Shown: positions 8,947 to 18,451, numbered from the stretch's first letter. The stretch: DNA of 64,000 nt from Pseudomonas sp. KUIN-1 (GCF_009176725.1 NZ_AP020337.1:3286001-3350000), one strand, 5' to 3'. Notes: generated from the letters alone by a model not told the origin. A program made the numbers and translations.

Positions 8947-9951
8947 TCAGTTATCGCCTCTGAGCTTTTGCACATCCGGCAGATTGGCGGCCGTGGTCAG
9001 CAAGGTGGGCACTTGGGTCTCCTTTGGCAGATCGTGCTGCCCGGCCAGGTAACGGGCGACGTTCTGCACCGCAGTCTTGCCGATCAATGCAGGCTGCTGG
9101 GCAACCACAGCACCCACCGGCGAATCTTCGCGGCGCATCAGCTCGAGCACCTCCGGCGTGCCGTCGACGCCGTAGGTCTTGATTTCGGTTCTGCCGGCGT
9201 CGATCAGCGCCTTGCTGGCGCCAAGCTGGGGAATGTCCCACGCGGCCCAGATCGCCGAAACACTGCCTTTGGGGTACTTGTTGAGCAACGCCGAGACTTG
9301 CGAATAGGCGTCCTGGACCGTGTTGGGAATGACATCGCGCAACTCCGGCTCGATGATTTTCAGCTGCGGATGATCCTTGAGCGCCAACTTGAGCTGGTCA
9401 TAACGAATGGCACAGACCGGTACGCCATAAAAGCCATTGAACACCAGCACGTTACCCTGGCCACCTGCGTCCTTGATCAGTTGCCCGGCCAGCGCCTTGC
9501 CGGTGGCAACGTTGTCGGAGGTTGTGTTGTTGAGGCTGTATTGCGATGGCGCATCAATGGTGAACAGCGGAATCCCCGCCTTGCTGATGCGCTTGAGCCA
9601 GGGGTCGATAACGCTGAGAGTGCCAAGGGTCTGGATCACTGCATCGGGCTTTTGCGTGACCACGGTCTGCAATTGATTGACCAGGTTCTTGTCGTTACGA
9701 CCGGCATCGAGCGTGATGGGCGTGCCGCCCAGGCGCTTGACCTCATCCACCTGCGCCTGGAAGGCCTTGATATCGAAGTAGTGACTGGTGCCGGTCATGC
9801 TGATCGCAATGCGTTTGCCCGCCAGCGAAGGCACGTCGCTGTCCTCGGCATACGCGGTTGCGACGAGGCTGGTGGCCAACAGGCTCAGCACCAGGGTGCG
9901 CCCTATTGCATGCAGGCGTTTGGTCTTGGGGGTCGGGACGGCATCAGGCAT
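8947..9951 (-). CDS. Periplasmic substrate-binding protein of the RbsB class
   Basis: 334 residues with a Sec signal peptide (charged start, then LVLSLLATSLVATAYA, cleavage near AYA-ED) and a Peripla_BP_4 fold: GKRIAISMTGTSHYFDIKAF, VTQKPDAVIQTLGT, ISKAGIPLFTIDAPS, SAIWAAWDIPQLGASKALID and TYGVDGTPEVLELM. First gene of the binding protein-ATPase-permease-permease operon. A sigma-54 promoter candidate lies about 45 bases upstream, like those of the adjacent sulfur genes, so I infer an organosulfur ligand. A plain annotator would write 'sugar ABC transporter'. Confidence 0.87.
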   Translation of the reverse strand: MPDAVPTPKTKRLHAIGRTLVLSLLATSLVATAYAEDSDVPSLAGKRIAISMTGTSHYFDIKAFQAQVDEVKRLGGTPITLDAGRNDKNLVNQLQTVVTQKPDAVIQTLGTLSVIDPWLKRISKAGIPLFTIDAPSQYSLNNTTSDNVATGKALAGQLIKDAGGQGNVLVFNGFYGVPVCAIRYDQLKLALKDHPQLKIIEPELRDVIPNTVQDAYSQVSALLNKYPKGSVSAIWAAWDIPQLGASKALIDAGRTEIKTYGVDGTPEVLELMRREDSPVGAVVAQQPALIGKTAVQNVARYLAGQHDLPKETQVPTLLTTAANLPDVQKLRGDN

Positions 9952-9993
9952 TCGGGTGGCTCCGCTGGCTCAGGAAAACAATCCTGATCGGCA

Positions 9994-10010
9994 GTGCACA
10001 GGTCATGCCC
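9994..10010 (-). promoter_or_regulatory. Sigma-54 (-24/-12) promoter candidate for the ABC operon
   Basis: On the minus strand the sequence reads GGGCATGACCTGTGCAC. It has GG and GC separated by 10 bases, GGCATG against the -24 consensus GGCACG, and TGCA for the -12 box. It lies about 45 bases before the binding-protein ATG. One base differs from the best -24 consensus. Confidence 0.5.
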
Positions 10011-10132
10011 AAAGCCTTGTGCGCCGCCTGGCGATGGCGTGAAGCCCTGCGCCAGGCGCTTTCAAGCTGTTGCGCCAGATGGCGTTTGCGCGGAGTGGCC
10101 TGGCTTTGCCGGCGTCAGCGCCAAACACATTG

Positions 10133-10166
10133 TCGATTCGCTGTTGCACGGACAACAGCGAATCGA
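10133..10166. terminator. Long perfect hairpin downstream of the chemoreceptor gene
   Basis: 14-bp perfect inverted repeat (arms TCGATTCGCTGTTG and CAACAGCGAATCGA) around a 6-base loop, 30 bases past the chemoreceptor stop codon. No T-run follows on either strand, so it may end or protect the transcript rather than being a classic intrinsic terminator. Confidence 0.5.
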
Positions 10167-10195
10167 TGCGGGAACAGGCCTGCTATAGGCGCGTG

Positions 10196-11824
10196 TTATC
10201 CGAGCTTGAATTGCCCCAGGGTGATCGTCAGGTCACTCGCCAGCTCGGCCAGCGACTGGCTGGCGCTGCCGGTCTGGCTGGTGCGCACCGCCGATTGTGC
10301 CGACAAGTCACGGATGCGCACCAGGTTGCGGTCCACTTCCCGCGCAACCAGTGCCTGCTCCTCGGAGGCGCTGGCGATCACCGTATTGCGCTCATCGATA
10401 ACCATCACCGAGCTGGCGATGCTGGCCAGCACGGCATTGGCCGACTCGGCCTGTTGTTTGGTGCGTTGCGCCTGTTCGGTACTGACTTCAAGCGCAAGCA
10501 GGGTACTTTTGGTGCCCTGCTGGATGTGCCCGACCATGGTTTCGATCTCGCGCGTCGATTCGCTGGTGCGGTGGGCCAGCGCGCGCACCTCGTCGGCGAC
10601 CACGGCAAAACCCCGTCCGGCATCGCCCGCGCGTGCCGCTTCAATGGCAGCGTTGAGCGCCAGCAGGTTGGTTTGCTCGGACACCGCGCGAATGACATCC
10701 AGCACCTTGGTGATATCCAGCGTGCGGGTTGCCAGCGCCTGCGCCTCGACCGACGCCGTGCCCACATTTCGGGTCAGCTCAAGGATCGATTTGACGGTTT
10801 GATTGAGCTCTTCCTGACCTTCGCGGGCCGACACCGAAGAGGCTCTGGATTCCACCGAAGTGGTCACCGCATTACGCGCGACTTCATCGACCGCCTGACT
10901 CATCTCGGTGACCGCGGTGGCGGCCATTTCTATTTCGCTGTTCTGCACCACCAGATCGGCGTTGCTGTTGACCATCAAGGCGCTCATTTCTTCCGTGGCC
11001 GACGCCAACTGGTGAGCGGCATCGCCCACCTGACTCAGGGTCTGGCTCAGATTGCCGCGCATGCGCTCCATCGATTGCAGCAACAGGGCCGCTTCATCAG
11101 TGCCCTCACGGTTGATTGCGCTGGGACGCAGGTCGCCCGCGGCAATGGTTTCCGAGCTGTGCAGCGCCTGACTGATCGGCACTGCCAGACTTTTGGTCAG
11201 ACGCCAGGCAAGCAATACCGTCAGCAACACCGTCAGAAACATGACCCCCTGAGTGACGATCAGGGCGTTTTCATACACCGACGTCGCTGCTGCGCTGGAT
11301 TCGGCTTCGGAGTCATCATTGATCTTTTCCAGCTTGCCAAGCGCCGTTTCCATACCTTCCGCCATGGCCTTCATCTCGCCCCAGACCAGCGCCCTTCCGG
11401 CCTCCGCCTGATTCTCGTTGATCAGCGTATAGACCTTCTCGGCACGCTCGATGTAGCCCTGATAAGTACTCTTCAGCCCCTCGACGAGCGCGCGCTCGTC
11501 ATCCTCGGTGATCAGCGGGTCGTAGGCCTCTACGGCCTTTTGGAACCCGGCCTTCCTGTCAAGGAACTCGGTATGAGCCAGAGTCACCTGCGCCATATCA
11601 TGAGCGGCAAGCATTTTGGCCACCGTCGTGCGGGTTTTCTCGACCGCCAGGGCAATATCGTCACCCAGCGCAATCCCGGGAAGCGCATCGTTTTCTATTT
11701 CAAGCGATTGCTCACGAATACCGTGCAATTGCTGAATGCTGAAAATACCAAGCCCGAACACCAGCACCACCATCAACGCAAAGCAGGCGGAGGTCCGCGC
11801 GGCTATTTTCAGCTGTCTCAGCAT
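10196..11824 (-). CDS. Methyl-accepting chemotaxis protein
   Basis: 542-residue chemoreceptor. The N-terminal membrane segment (about residues 10-30, [15 protein letters not shown]) is followed by a periplasmic helical bundle of four-helix type, a second membrane segment ([14 protein letters not shown]), a HAMP domain ([17 protein letters not shown]) and the cytoplasmic signalling domain. The latter has the highly conserved hairpin tip containing [20 protein letters not shown] and [18 protein letters not shown] at 11824 is chosen over 11869 because GAAGGGG lies just upstream and the protein then begins with the usual short basic stretch. There is no C-terminal CheR-tethering pentapeptide. The ligand is unknown. 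Confidence 0.92.
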   Translation of the reverse strand: MLRQLKIAARTSACFALMVVLVFGLGIFSIQQLHGIREQSLEIENDALPGIALGDDIALAVEKTRTTVAKMLAAHDMAQVTLAHTEFLDRKAGFQKAVEAYDPLITEDDERALVEGLKSTYQGYIERAEKVYTLINENQAEAGRALVWGEMKAMAEGMETALGKLEKINDDSEAESSAAATSVYENALIVTQGVMFLTVLLTVLLAWRLTKSLAVPISQALHSSETIAAGDLRPSAINREGTDEAALLLQSMERMRGNLSQTLSQVGDAAHQLASATEEMSALMVNSNADLVVQNSEIEMAATAVTEMSQAVDEVARNAVTTSVESRASSVSAREGQEELNQTVKSILELTRNVGTASVEAQALATRTLDITKVLDVIRAVSEQTNLLALNAAIEAARAGDAGRGFAVVADEVRALAHRTSESTREIETMVGHIQQGTKSTLLALEVSTEQAQRTKQQAESANAVLASIASSVMVIDERNTVIASASEEQALVAREVDRNLVRIRDLSAQSAVRTSQTGSASQSLAELASDLTITLGQFKLG

Positions 11825-12033
11825 CTTCAATCCCCTTCCCGTGACCGGTGAATAAATTAACTCCGTCATGTCTATCGGCAGAACAGGGCAAAGGATGAAG
11901 ATGCTCTGAACAGAGAGGTGCCACTGCTATCGTGGGCCCACCTGAATCGAAGCTTATGGTAGGTTTCGCGACGCTCGATAATCGCGAGATGGACGGGTCT
12001 TTTCCCCCTTCAGACTGACTTCCTGGAGCTGCC

Positions 12034-12465
12034 ATGAAACATTCCTACGCCGCTGCACTGCTTGCTCTTTCAATGCCAGGCCTCGCTCACGCAGGCGACG
12101 CGCTACCCACCTACTCTGCCATTACCCAGGCATTGAATACCGGAAAATCGGTCGCCGTGGTGATCGACCTGGGACAATGCAAATCCTCGATCGCCGGTGC
12201 CGAGCCGTCCAAAACCAAAGGCGGCAAACGCATCGATGCCTACCGCATCACCCCCGACGGCACCCTGGCGTTTTCGGACACTCATTTCAGCCTCGACCGC
12301 GATAACAAGCCCATCGAGCAATTCATTCGCTATCAGGTACGCTCGAACGGCACAGCCACATTCAGCATGACCACGCTGAATGTTCCTGGCTATCAACAAG
12401 TGGGTACGCCGGTGAGTTATGAGTGTGCGATCAGCAAAGGACTGAGCTTTTTTGTCAGCCAGTAA
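12034..12465 (+). CDS. VirK-family secreted protein
   Basis: 143 residues with a clear signal peptide (KHSYAAALLALSMPGLAHA, cleavage near AHA-GD) and a VirK-type domain: YSAITQALNTGKSVAVVIDL, then two cysteines (one in LGQCKSS, one in VSYECAIS) that could form a disulfide, and IDAYRITPDGTLAFSDTHF. VirK was named from Agrobacterium; the biochemical function of the family is not established. A ribosome site (CTGGAG) lies 7 bases before ATG. It stands alone between the chemoreceptor and a decayed gene. Confidence 0.85.
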   Translation: MKHSYAAALLALSMPGLAHAGDALPTYSAITQALNTGKSVAVVIDLGQCKSSIAGAEPSKTKGGKRIDAYRITPDGTLAFSDTHFSLDRDNKPIEQFIRYQVRSNGTATFSMTTLNVPGYQQVGTPVSYECAISKGLSFFVSQ

Positions 12466-12469
12466 GGTT

Positions 12470-12728
12470 CACGCCTTAACCGAATAAACCAGATAGATAT
12501 TCGGCGTGAGCGACAGACCCTCCTCACGCCTTTAACAGTAACGCTCGAGCTGCTTGTCGGGAGACAACATTTCGAGCACTTCAAACCCCTGTGAACTGGC
12601 GACTTCGACAAAATGATCGGGATGTAATGAACATGCTTCAACGGCCCCGGATGAAGCCTTTTCACGATGCTTTGCTTGTGCTGCCGAGTACCCTGAGCAA
12701 CCAGCTCCCACACCCTCAGGCCTGACAA
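12470..12728 (-). pseudogene. Decayed gene fragment, possibly a methyltransferase C-terminus
   Basis: Three consecutive pieces on the minus strand read as one natural protein end. RVWELVAQGTRQHKQSIVKR runs on to KHVHY (from about 12728). A one-base frameshift near 12625 then leads into HPDHFVEVASSQGFEVLEML and KQLERYC. An in-frame TAA at 12532-12534 interrupts, and the same frame resumes as EEGLSLTPNIYLVYSVKA up to a TGA at 12470. The ending resembles SAM-dependent methyltransferases, but I cannot name the family with certainty. No intact start was found. Confidence 0.45.
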
Positions 12729-12898
12729 GCCCCCCCTCTTCCGGGTGCAAACGAATCAAGCCCTGCTTCTATACATCAATAGAAAAAATAATTTAAATTT
12801 CGTTGCGCCGGGCCCGACAGGTGTCGACGACAAGGGTTGCGCCTCGATAGACAAAGCCAACACGTGCTTTCACATCTGCCCGCTTCTGTGAAGGCTCT

Positions 12899-13351
12899 TT
12901 ATATCTCGTTAACCTGAAAAATACTGACACGCATGCTGTCATCCCCGGCGTGTATATTTACTCTGCCGACGTACAGGTTTCTCTGCAGGTCATCATGCGT
13001 ACCGGAAGCAACGCTGAACTGCTTGCTGCACGTGCACCGACAGCGCGATTCGTCCAATGGTGCGCGGTCCGCTTCATCGAAGGCCACGAGCCCCTCTCCA
13101 ACGACATCTATCTTTATTCCATCGTCAGTCAGCAAGGTGTAGTACAGGCTGAATCGTGCAAGGCTGTCATCCTGGGGCACGAGAAAAAGACTGCCTCCCG
13201 GAAGAACCTGCCCCTGCAATCCATCGCCGTTAAATTCTCCTCCCAGTATCTCACCGCTGCTGCGCTGGCCCCGCTGCGGGTTGCAAAGCGCTTGCGGCTT
13301 ATCGATACGCAGGCGAGCAGTCAGTACTTCATGCAGTTGCATCGTCTCCAT
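12899..13351 (-). CDS. DUF3237 domain-containing protein
   Basis: 150 residues that match the DUF3237 layout along their length: EVLTARLRIDKPQALCNPQR (the family's opening strand and product/name motif), GGEFNGDGLQGQVLPGGSLF (the GGxFxGxxLxGxVLPGG signature), YYTLLTDDGIKIDVVGEGLV, and a C-terminal RNLYVGRVNI. DUF3237 proteins are small beta-barrel-like proteins of unknown function. No signal peptide. The upstream region holds two dyad operator-like sites about 50 and 100 bases before its start, which may control it. Confidence 0.8.
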   Translation of the reverse strand: METMQLHEVLTARLRIDKPQALCNPQRGQRSSGEILGGEFNGDGLQGQVLPGGSLFLVPQDDSLARFSLYYTLLTDDGIKIDVVGEGLVAFDEADRAPLDESRCRCTCSKQFSVASGTHDDLQRNLYVGRVNIHAGDDSMRVSIFQVNEI

Positions 13352-13752
13352 CCCCTACCCCCTTATCTTGCATGCGACGAGTGACGTTTCGCCCATAACT
13401 GTACCAAGGAGTATGTTTTAGCCCGTACACCGCACGCTGTCAATTTAAATGTACCCATTGGTACGCTTATCAGGTGCAGGACAGGTTCCGCCCAAGCGGT
13501 ATCGTTTCGCCACTTCCGATAAAAACCCTGGTCCGTGCCATGCGCAAAAAGAGGTGTAAGTGCATTGCATAAGGCCATGTAATGAACTGATTAAAATGGT
13601 TTTTACTCAACTAACACCCCTGGCCAACCAAGCCTGCCTGGCCAACTCATAGCACACTAGGTACTAAATGAATTTTAATCCAACGCCTATCAAAAACCTG
13701 CTTACATGAGCGATATCAATTTTCCTGACCGTGCCTTACAAGGAGAAACGGA
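13352..13752. promoter_or_regulatory. Intergenic region with paired GTACC-N4-GGTAC dyads
   Basis: 401 bases between two divergent genes. Two 14-bp dyads occur at 13401-13414 (GTACCAAGGAGTAT) and 13451-13464 (GTACCCATTGGTAC), start to start 50 bases. A near-copy of this whole arrangement lies at 29995-30060. The remainder (13560-13740) is AT-rich and probably holds the promoter of the protease gene. No gene seen. Confidence 0.55.
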
Positions 13753-14520
13753 ATGACCTATACCGTCAAACAGTATGGATGGATTCGCGATCTGCCTGAT
13801 CATCGCGATCATCTGTATGCCGCCCCGCCCACCGCACTGGCGGCGCTTCCACACAGGGTTGACCTGCGCCCCCATTGCCCGCCTGTATACGATCAGGGCC
13901 AACTGGGCAGTTGCACCGCAAACGGTATTGCCGGAGCGATTCAGTTTGATCGCATGAAGCAAAAGCTGACGCCAGCATTCGAACCCTCGCGGTTGTTTAT
14001 CTATTACAACGAACGGGTTATTGAACATACCGTCGATTCGGACAGCGGCGCGATGATCCGGCACGGCATTAAAAGTGTTGCGAAGCAAGGTGATTGCCCT
14101 GAAGAAGAGTGGCCTTATGATATTGAAAAGTTCGCTGTCAAACCTCCGGCAGCCTGCTACAAGGATGCAAGAAAGTACAAGGCGGTGTCTTATCAGAAAG
14201 TTGCGCAAAACCTCAACCAGATGAAAGGCTGCCTGGCGGCAGGTTATCCGTTTGTCATTGGTTTTTCCGTCTACGAGAGCTTTGAAAGCAAGAAAGTTGC
14301 CAAGACCGGGCATGCCCCAATGCCGGGTCCTCACGAAAAAATGCTGGGAGGGCACTGCGTATTGGCAGTGGGCTACAACGATGCCCATCAGCATTTCATC
14401 TTGCGCAACTCATGGGGCGCTGGCTGGGGCATGGAAGGCTACTTCACCCTGCCCTACAGTTATCTGCTGGATGAAAATCTGTCTACCGACTTCTGGACGA
14501 TCAGGGTCGTGGCTGCCTGA
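13753..14520 (+). CDS. Papain-like (C1A) cysteine protease
   Basis: 255 residues with a complete papain catalytic set: oxyanion Gln48 and nucleophile Cys54 in DQGQLGSCTANG, His201 in GGHCVLAVGY and Asn219 in RNSWGAGWG. The mature-domain start (PHRVDLRPHCPPVYDQG) lies near residue 33, so only a ~30-residue extension precedes it. There is no long inhibitory propeptide and no signal peptide, so the product is either cytoplasmic or exported by a signal-independent route. ATG follows AAGGAGAAACGG. Neighbours give no pathway; it is convergent with xylR, with a hairpin over both stops. The substrate is unknown. Confidence 0.88.
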   Translation: MTYTVKQYGWIRDLPDHRDHLYAAPPTALAALPHRVDLRPHCPPVYDQGQLGSCTANGIAGAIQFDRMKQKLTPAFEPSRLFIYYNERVIEHTVDSDSGAMIRHGIKSVAKQGDCPEEEWPYDIEKFAVKPPAACYKDARKYKAVSYQKVAQNLNQMKGCLAAGYPFVIGFSVYESFESKKVAKTGHAPMPGPHEKMLGGHCVLAVGYNDAHQHFILRNSWGAGWGMEGYFTLPYSYLLDENLSTDFWTIRVVAA

Positions 14521-14532
14521 CCTTGTCAGGCA
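14514..14532. terminator. Hairpin shared by convergent stops
   Basis: Perfect 8-bp inverted repeat TGCCTGAC-CTT-GTCAGGCA that covers the stop codon of the protease gene and the stop codon of xylR, which are read toward each other. It probably ends both transcripts. There is no T-run, so it is weaker than a standard terminator. Confidence 0.45.
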
Positions 14533-15725
14533 CTTGAGCATTGCACGGCCGCATTGGCACCCTGCTGGTACTCTCGCGGCGTGCAGCCGAACTCGCGACG
14601 AAACACGGTGTGCAGGTATTGCGCAGACCGAAAACCACAATCACGGGCGATTTCGGCAATGGCCAGCCCGGTGTTTTCCAGTCCGTTCGCAGCGGCGGCC
14701 AGTTTGAAACGCAGGATCTCGTCATGCACGCTACAGCCCCTTACGCGGCGAAAGTGTGACTCCAGTGACGAGCGCGAAACGCCCACGTAGGCGGCGACCT
14801 GTGCAGTCTTGATGCCTTGGCACGCGTACTGCCGAATAAACAGCAGCGCTTGCATGACATAGGGGTCACCCAAAGGCTGATGCAGACTCGAAGCCTGCAC
14901 GTTGACAGTATCCGGCGGTATCAGAATGTGGGTACCCGAGGACGGCATGCCGTGCAGCATCTGGTGCAGCAGACGTGCGGCGGTGCGGCCCATGGTGTCG
15001 GTGCCCTGAACGACCGAACTCAGTGGCACGCGAGTGAGGGTTCTGGTCAACGGATCATTGTCGATGCCGATCAGCGCCACCTGTTCGGGGACGGCAATTC
15101 CGGCGGTCAGGCAGGCCTGCAATAGCTGACGAGCGCGGGCGTCGGTCACGGCGATGATGCCGATCGGTTTGGGCAGGCTTTGCAGCCAGGCGATCTGCTG
15201 TTCTACCGCGCTGTCCCAGAGCGGCGCGCTGGTGCCCAGGCCACGATAGACCTCGGCGTGCAGGCCGTCGCGCTGCAGCAAGCGGCGAAAGGCCTGCTCG
15301 CGCTCCTGGGCCCAGCGATTGGCTTGCGCTTCAGGCAGGCTGAAGCAGGCAAAGCGCGTCAGCCCGGCCTCGATCAAGTGCTCGTAAGCCGCCTTGATCA
15401 AGGCGTGATTATCAGTCGCCACATAAGGAATACCCTTCGGGTAGGCGCGCTCATCCTGATAGGACCCACCCACCGCTACCACCGGCAGTTTGATCCCGGC
15501 CAGTGCCTCGCCGATCAGCGGGTCATCGAAATCGGCAATGATCCCGTCGCCCTGCCAGCGCTCGATGCCTTTCAGGCGACAGAGGAAATCCTCCTCCAGG
15601 AACAGGTCCCAGGACACCCGGGTGCTGCTGAGGTAGTTGCCGATACCGCTGATGATGCCGCGGTCATAAATCTTGCTGCCGTTGAACAACAGCGCGATAC
15701 GGTGAACGGGAGGTACGGTTTTCAT
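14526..15725 (-). CDS. xylR: Xylose operon regulator XylR (AraC family)
   Basis: 399 residues: an N-terminal LacI/ribose-binding-type ligand domain (HRIALLFNGSKIYDRGIISG, VGGSYQDERAYPKGIPYVAT, GIIAVTDARARQLLQAC, GIDNDPLTRTL) followed by a C-terminal AraC HTH domain from about residue 290 (VAAYVGVSRSSLESHFRRV, EIARDCGFRSAQYLHTVFRR, CTPREYQ). This is the domain order of XylR, which binds D-xylose and activates xylAFGH. It is divergent from xylA, with a dyad operator candidate between them. Confidence 0.93.
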   Translation of the reverse strand: MKTVPPVHRIALLFNGSKIYDRGIISGIGNYLSSTRVSWDLFLEEDFLCRLKGIERWQGDGIIADFDDPLIGEALAGIKLPVVAVGGSYQDERAYPKGIPYVATDNHALIKAAYEHLIEAGLTRFACFSLPEAQANRWAQEREQAFRRLLQRDGLHAEVYRGLGTSAPLWDSAVEQQIAWLQSLPKPIGIIAVTDARARQLLQACLTAGIAVPEQVALIGIDNDPLTRTLTRVPLSSVVQGTDTMGRTAARLLHQMLHGMPSSGTHILIPPDTVNVQASSLHQPLGDPYVMQALLFIRQYACQGIKTAQVAAYVGVSRSSLESHFRRVRGCSVHDEILRFKLAAAANGLENTGLAIAEIARDCGFRSAQYLHTVFRREFGCTPREYQQGANAAVQCSSA

Positions 15726-15800
15726 TGTTTTTATGCCGATTCGATAAGCACGACGCCGTTGGCCACAGACTAGGCCGCTGACCGGCGAATCTCAACACTC

Positions 15801-15827
15801 AAAATCGCACTGTGCGTTGACGATTTT
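15801..15827. promoter_or_regulatory. Operator candidate for XylR
   Basis: Perfect inverted repeat AAAATCG-N13-CGATTTT in the 169-base region between xylR and xylA. Placement and dyad form fit an XylR binding site for divergent control. A CATAAT element just after it (15829-15834) could be the xylA -10 box. Confidence 0.5.
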
Positions 15828-15894
15828 CATAATCAGCGCACGCGGGGCCGTTGCTAGTATCCAGACACCGCCAAGAACAATAAGGAAAACGCTC

Positions 15895-17211
15895 ATGCCG
15901 TACTTCCCCGACGTCGACAGGGTTCGCTACGAAGGCCCTGACAGCGACTCGCCCCTCGCCTTTCGCCACTATGACGCAGACAAGCTGGTCCTCGGCAAAC
16001 CCATGCGCGAGCACTTGCGCATGGCGGCCTGCTACTGGCACACCTTCGTATGGCCGGGCGCCGACATGTTCGGTGTCGGCACCTTCAAGCGCCCCTGGCA
16101 AGGGTCCGGTGACCCGATGGAACTGGCCATCGGCAAGGCCGAAGCGGCGTTCGAGTTCTTCTCCAAGCTCGGCATCGACTACTACAGCTTCCACGACACC
16201 GATGTGGCACCGGAAGGCGCCTCACTGAAGGAGTATCGCCACAACTTCGCGCACATGGTCGATCACCTGGAACGCCATCAGCAACAGAGCGGCATAAAAC
16301 TGCTGTGGGGCACGGCCAACTGCTTCAGCAACCCGCGCTTCGCCGCAGGCGCTGCCAGCAACCCGGACCCGGAAGTCTTTGCCTACGCCGCGACCCAGGT
16401 GTTCAGCGCGATGAATGCCACCCAGCGCCTCAAAGGGTCCAACTACGTGTTGTGGGGCGGTCGTGAAGGCTACGAAACCCTGCTCAATACGGACCTCAAG
16501 CGTGAACGCGAACAACTCGGTCGCTTCATGCGCATGGTGGTCGAGCACAAGCACAAGATCGGTTTCCAGGGTGACTTGCTGATCGAGCCCAAGCCACAGG
16601 AGCCGACCAAGCATCAGTACGATTACGACAGCGCCACGGTGTTCGGTTTTCTGCAGCAGTACGGCCTGGAAAACGAGATCAAGGTCAATATCGAGGCCAA
16701 CCACGCCACGTTGGCCGGGCACAGCTTCCACCACGAAATCGCCACGGCGGTCTCGCTGGGAATCTTCGGCAGCATCGACGCCAACCGTGGCGACCCACAG
16801 AACGGCTGGGACACGGACCAGTTTCCCAACAGCGTCGAAGAGATGACCCTCGCCACCTACGAGATTCTCAAGGCTGGTGGCTTCACCAATGGCGGTTTCA
16901 ATTTCGACTCGAAAGTGCGTCGCCAGAGCCTCGACGATATCGATCTGTTCCACGGCCACGTTGCCGCGATGGACGTCCTCGCCCTGGCGCTGGAGCGTGC
17001 CGCCGCCATGCTGCAGAACGATAAACTCCAGCACTTCAAGGATCAGCGCTACGCCGGCTGGCAGCAGCCTTTCGGGCAATCGGTACTGGCAGGCGAATTC
17101 AGCCTTGCCTCGCTCGCCGAACACGCCTTCGCCAACGAGCTGAACCCGCAGGCCGTCAGTGGGCGTCAGGAACTGCTTGAAGGCGTGGTCAACCGCTTTA
17201 TCTACGCCTGA
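15895..17211 (+). CDS. xylA: Xylose isomerase
   Basis: 438 residues, usual length for type II xylose isomerase, which converts D-xylose to D-xylulose with two divalent metals. Visible: [17 protein letters not shown] near the start, the catalytic-His region [13 protein letters not shown], the metal-ligand region [37 protein letters not shown] and the second metal site [22 protein letters not shown] at 15895 is preceded by AAGGAAA at a good distance, so the longer frame from 15817 is not used. First gene of the xylA-xylFGH series. No xylulokinase gene lies in the window. Confidence 0.96.
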   Translation: MPYFPDVDRVRYEGPDSDSPLAFRHYDADKLVLGKPMREHLRMAACYWHTFVWPGADMFGVGTFKRPWQGSGDPMELAIGKAEAAFEFFSKLGIDYYSFHDTDVAPEGASLKEYRHNFAHMVDHLERHQQQSGIKLLWGTANCFSNPRFAAGAASNPDPEVFAYAATQVFSAMNATQRLKGSNYVLWGGREGYETLLNTDLKREREQLGRFMRMVVEHKHKIGFQGDLLIEPKPQEPTKHQYDYDSATVFGFLQQYGLENEIKVNIEANHATLAGHSFHHEIATAVSLGIFGSIDANRGDPQNGWDTDQFPNSVEEMTLATYEILKAGGFTNGGFNFDSKVRRQSLDDIDLFHGHVAAMDVLALALERAAAMLQNDKLQHFKDQRYAGWQQPFGQSVLAGEFSLASLAEHAFANELNPQAVSGRQELLEGVVNRFIYA

Positions 17212-17344
17212 CAGGCTTGGCTGGACGTCGCCGTGACATTCAGGCGACAAATCTTCATACGCGACGTCCGGCAACGCTCTACAGTTCTATCGGTATCACC
17301 CACAGTCAAGCAGTGTCTCAAACAACAATAAAAGGACGCACCCT

Positions 17345-18349
17345 ATGAACACCCTGAAACGTACGCTGCTCGCCAGCGCGCTGGCCTTGCTGTCCCTGCC
17401 GGTGATGGCTGACTCTGCGCACCCGAAAATAGGTTTTTCCATTGATGACCTGCGTCTGGAACGCTGGTCACGCGACCGTGATTACTTCGTTGCGGCGGCG
17501 GAAAAGCTCGACGCCAAGGTCTTCGTGCAATCAGCGGATGCCAATGAACAGAAACAGATCTCGCAGATAGAAAACCTCATCTCTCGCGGCGTCGATGTGA
17601 TCGTCATCGTGCCGTTCAACGCCACCGTGCTGACCAACGCCGTTGCCGAGGCCAAGAAGGCCGGGATCAAGGTGGTGTCGTATGACCGGCTGATCCTCAA
17701 TGCCGATATCGACGCGTACATTTCCTTCGATAACGAAAAAGTCGGCGAGATGCAGGCCAACGGCGTGCTGAAAGCAGCGTCCAAGGGCAATTACTTCCTG
17801 CTGGGCGGCGCGCCCACCGACAACAACGCCAAGATTCTGCGCGAAGGCCAGATGAAGGCGCTGCAACCGGCTATCGACAGAGGTGATATCAAGATCGTCG
17901 GCCAGCAGTGGGTAAAGGAGTGGAACCCTACCGAAGCCCTGAGCATTGTTGAAAACGCCCTGACGCGTAATAACAACAAGATCGATGGCATCGTCGCCTC
18001 CAACGACGCCACTGCCGGCGGCGCGATTCAGGCCCTCGCCGCACAGAAACTGGCCGGCAAAGTCCCTATCTCGGGTCAGGACGCGGACCTCGCGGCGGTC
18101 AAGCGGGTCATCGATGGCACGCAGACCATGACTGTCTACAAGCCGCTGAAACTGATTGCCACGGAAGCCGCCAAGCTATCTGTGCAACTGGTGCGCAACG
18201 ATGAGAAGCCGAAGTTTGACTCACAGTCGGACAATGGCATGAAGAAGGTCGACACCATGCTGCTGACCCCGACCTTGCTGACCAAGGACAACATCGACCT
18301 GCTGGAGAAAGACGGGTTCTATACCAAGGCGCAGATTGACGGGCAATGA
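17345..18349 (+). CDS. xylF: D-xylose ABC transporter periplasmic binding protein
   Basis: 334 residues with a signal peptide (KRTLLASALALLSLPVMA, cut before DSAHPK). The Peripla_BP_4 fold shows KIGFSIDDLRLERWSRDRDY, SRGVDVIVIVPFNATVL, KVVSYDRLILNADIDAYISF and SGQDADLAAVKRVIDGTQTM, all characteristic of XylF. It is preceded by a 133-base gap after xylA and AAAGGA before ATG. It delivers xylose to XylGH encoded next. Confidence 0.94.
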   Translation: MNTLKRTLLASALALLSLPVMADSAHPKIGFSIDDLRLERWSRDRDYFVAAAEKLDAKVFVQSADANEQKQISQIENLISRGVDVIVIVPFNATVLTNAVAEAKKAGIKVVSYDRLILNADIDAYISFDNEKVGEMQANGVLKAASKGNYFLLGGAPTDNNAKILREGQMKALQPAIDRGDIKIVGQQWVKEWNPTEALSIVENALTRNNNKIDGIVASNDATAGGAIQALAAQKLAGKVPISGQDADLAAVKRVIDGTQTMTVYKPLKLIATEAAKLSVQLVRNDEKPKFDSQSDNGMKKVDTMLLTPTLLTKDNIDLLEKDGFYTKAQIDGQ

Positions 18350-18451
18350 GCCTCGATCGTTGATACGTCGCTGAAAGCCAGAGCACGACCCTGCGGTTTA
18401 GCCGGGTCGCCGCTCAGGGCAAGCCTTCACACCTTCGTAGAGCCCTGCGCC

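Noticed and set aside
10070..11851. Plus-strand open frame of 593 codons
   Set aside because: It is antisense to the chemoreceptor, whose motifs are unmistakable. The plus-strand product is a His/Arg/Gln-rich composition artefact of high-GC DNA.
13465..13560. Hrp-box (GGAACC-N15/16-CCACNNA) upstream of the papain-like protease
   Set aside because: Only a reversed GGTTCC-like fragment is present, without the paired CCAC element at the right distance, so I cannot claim type III regulon membership.
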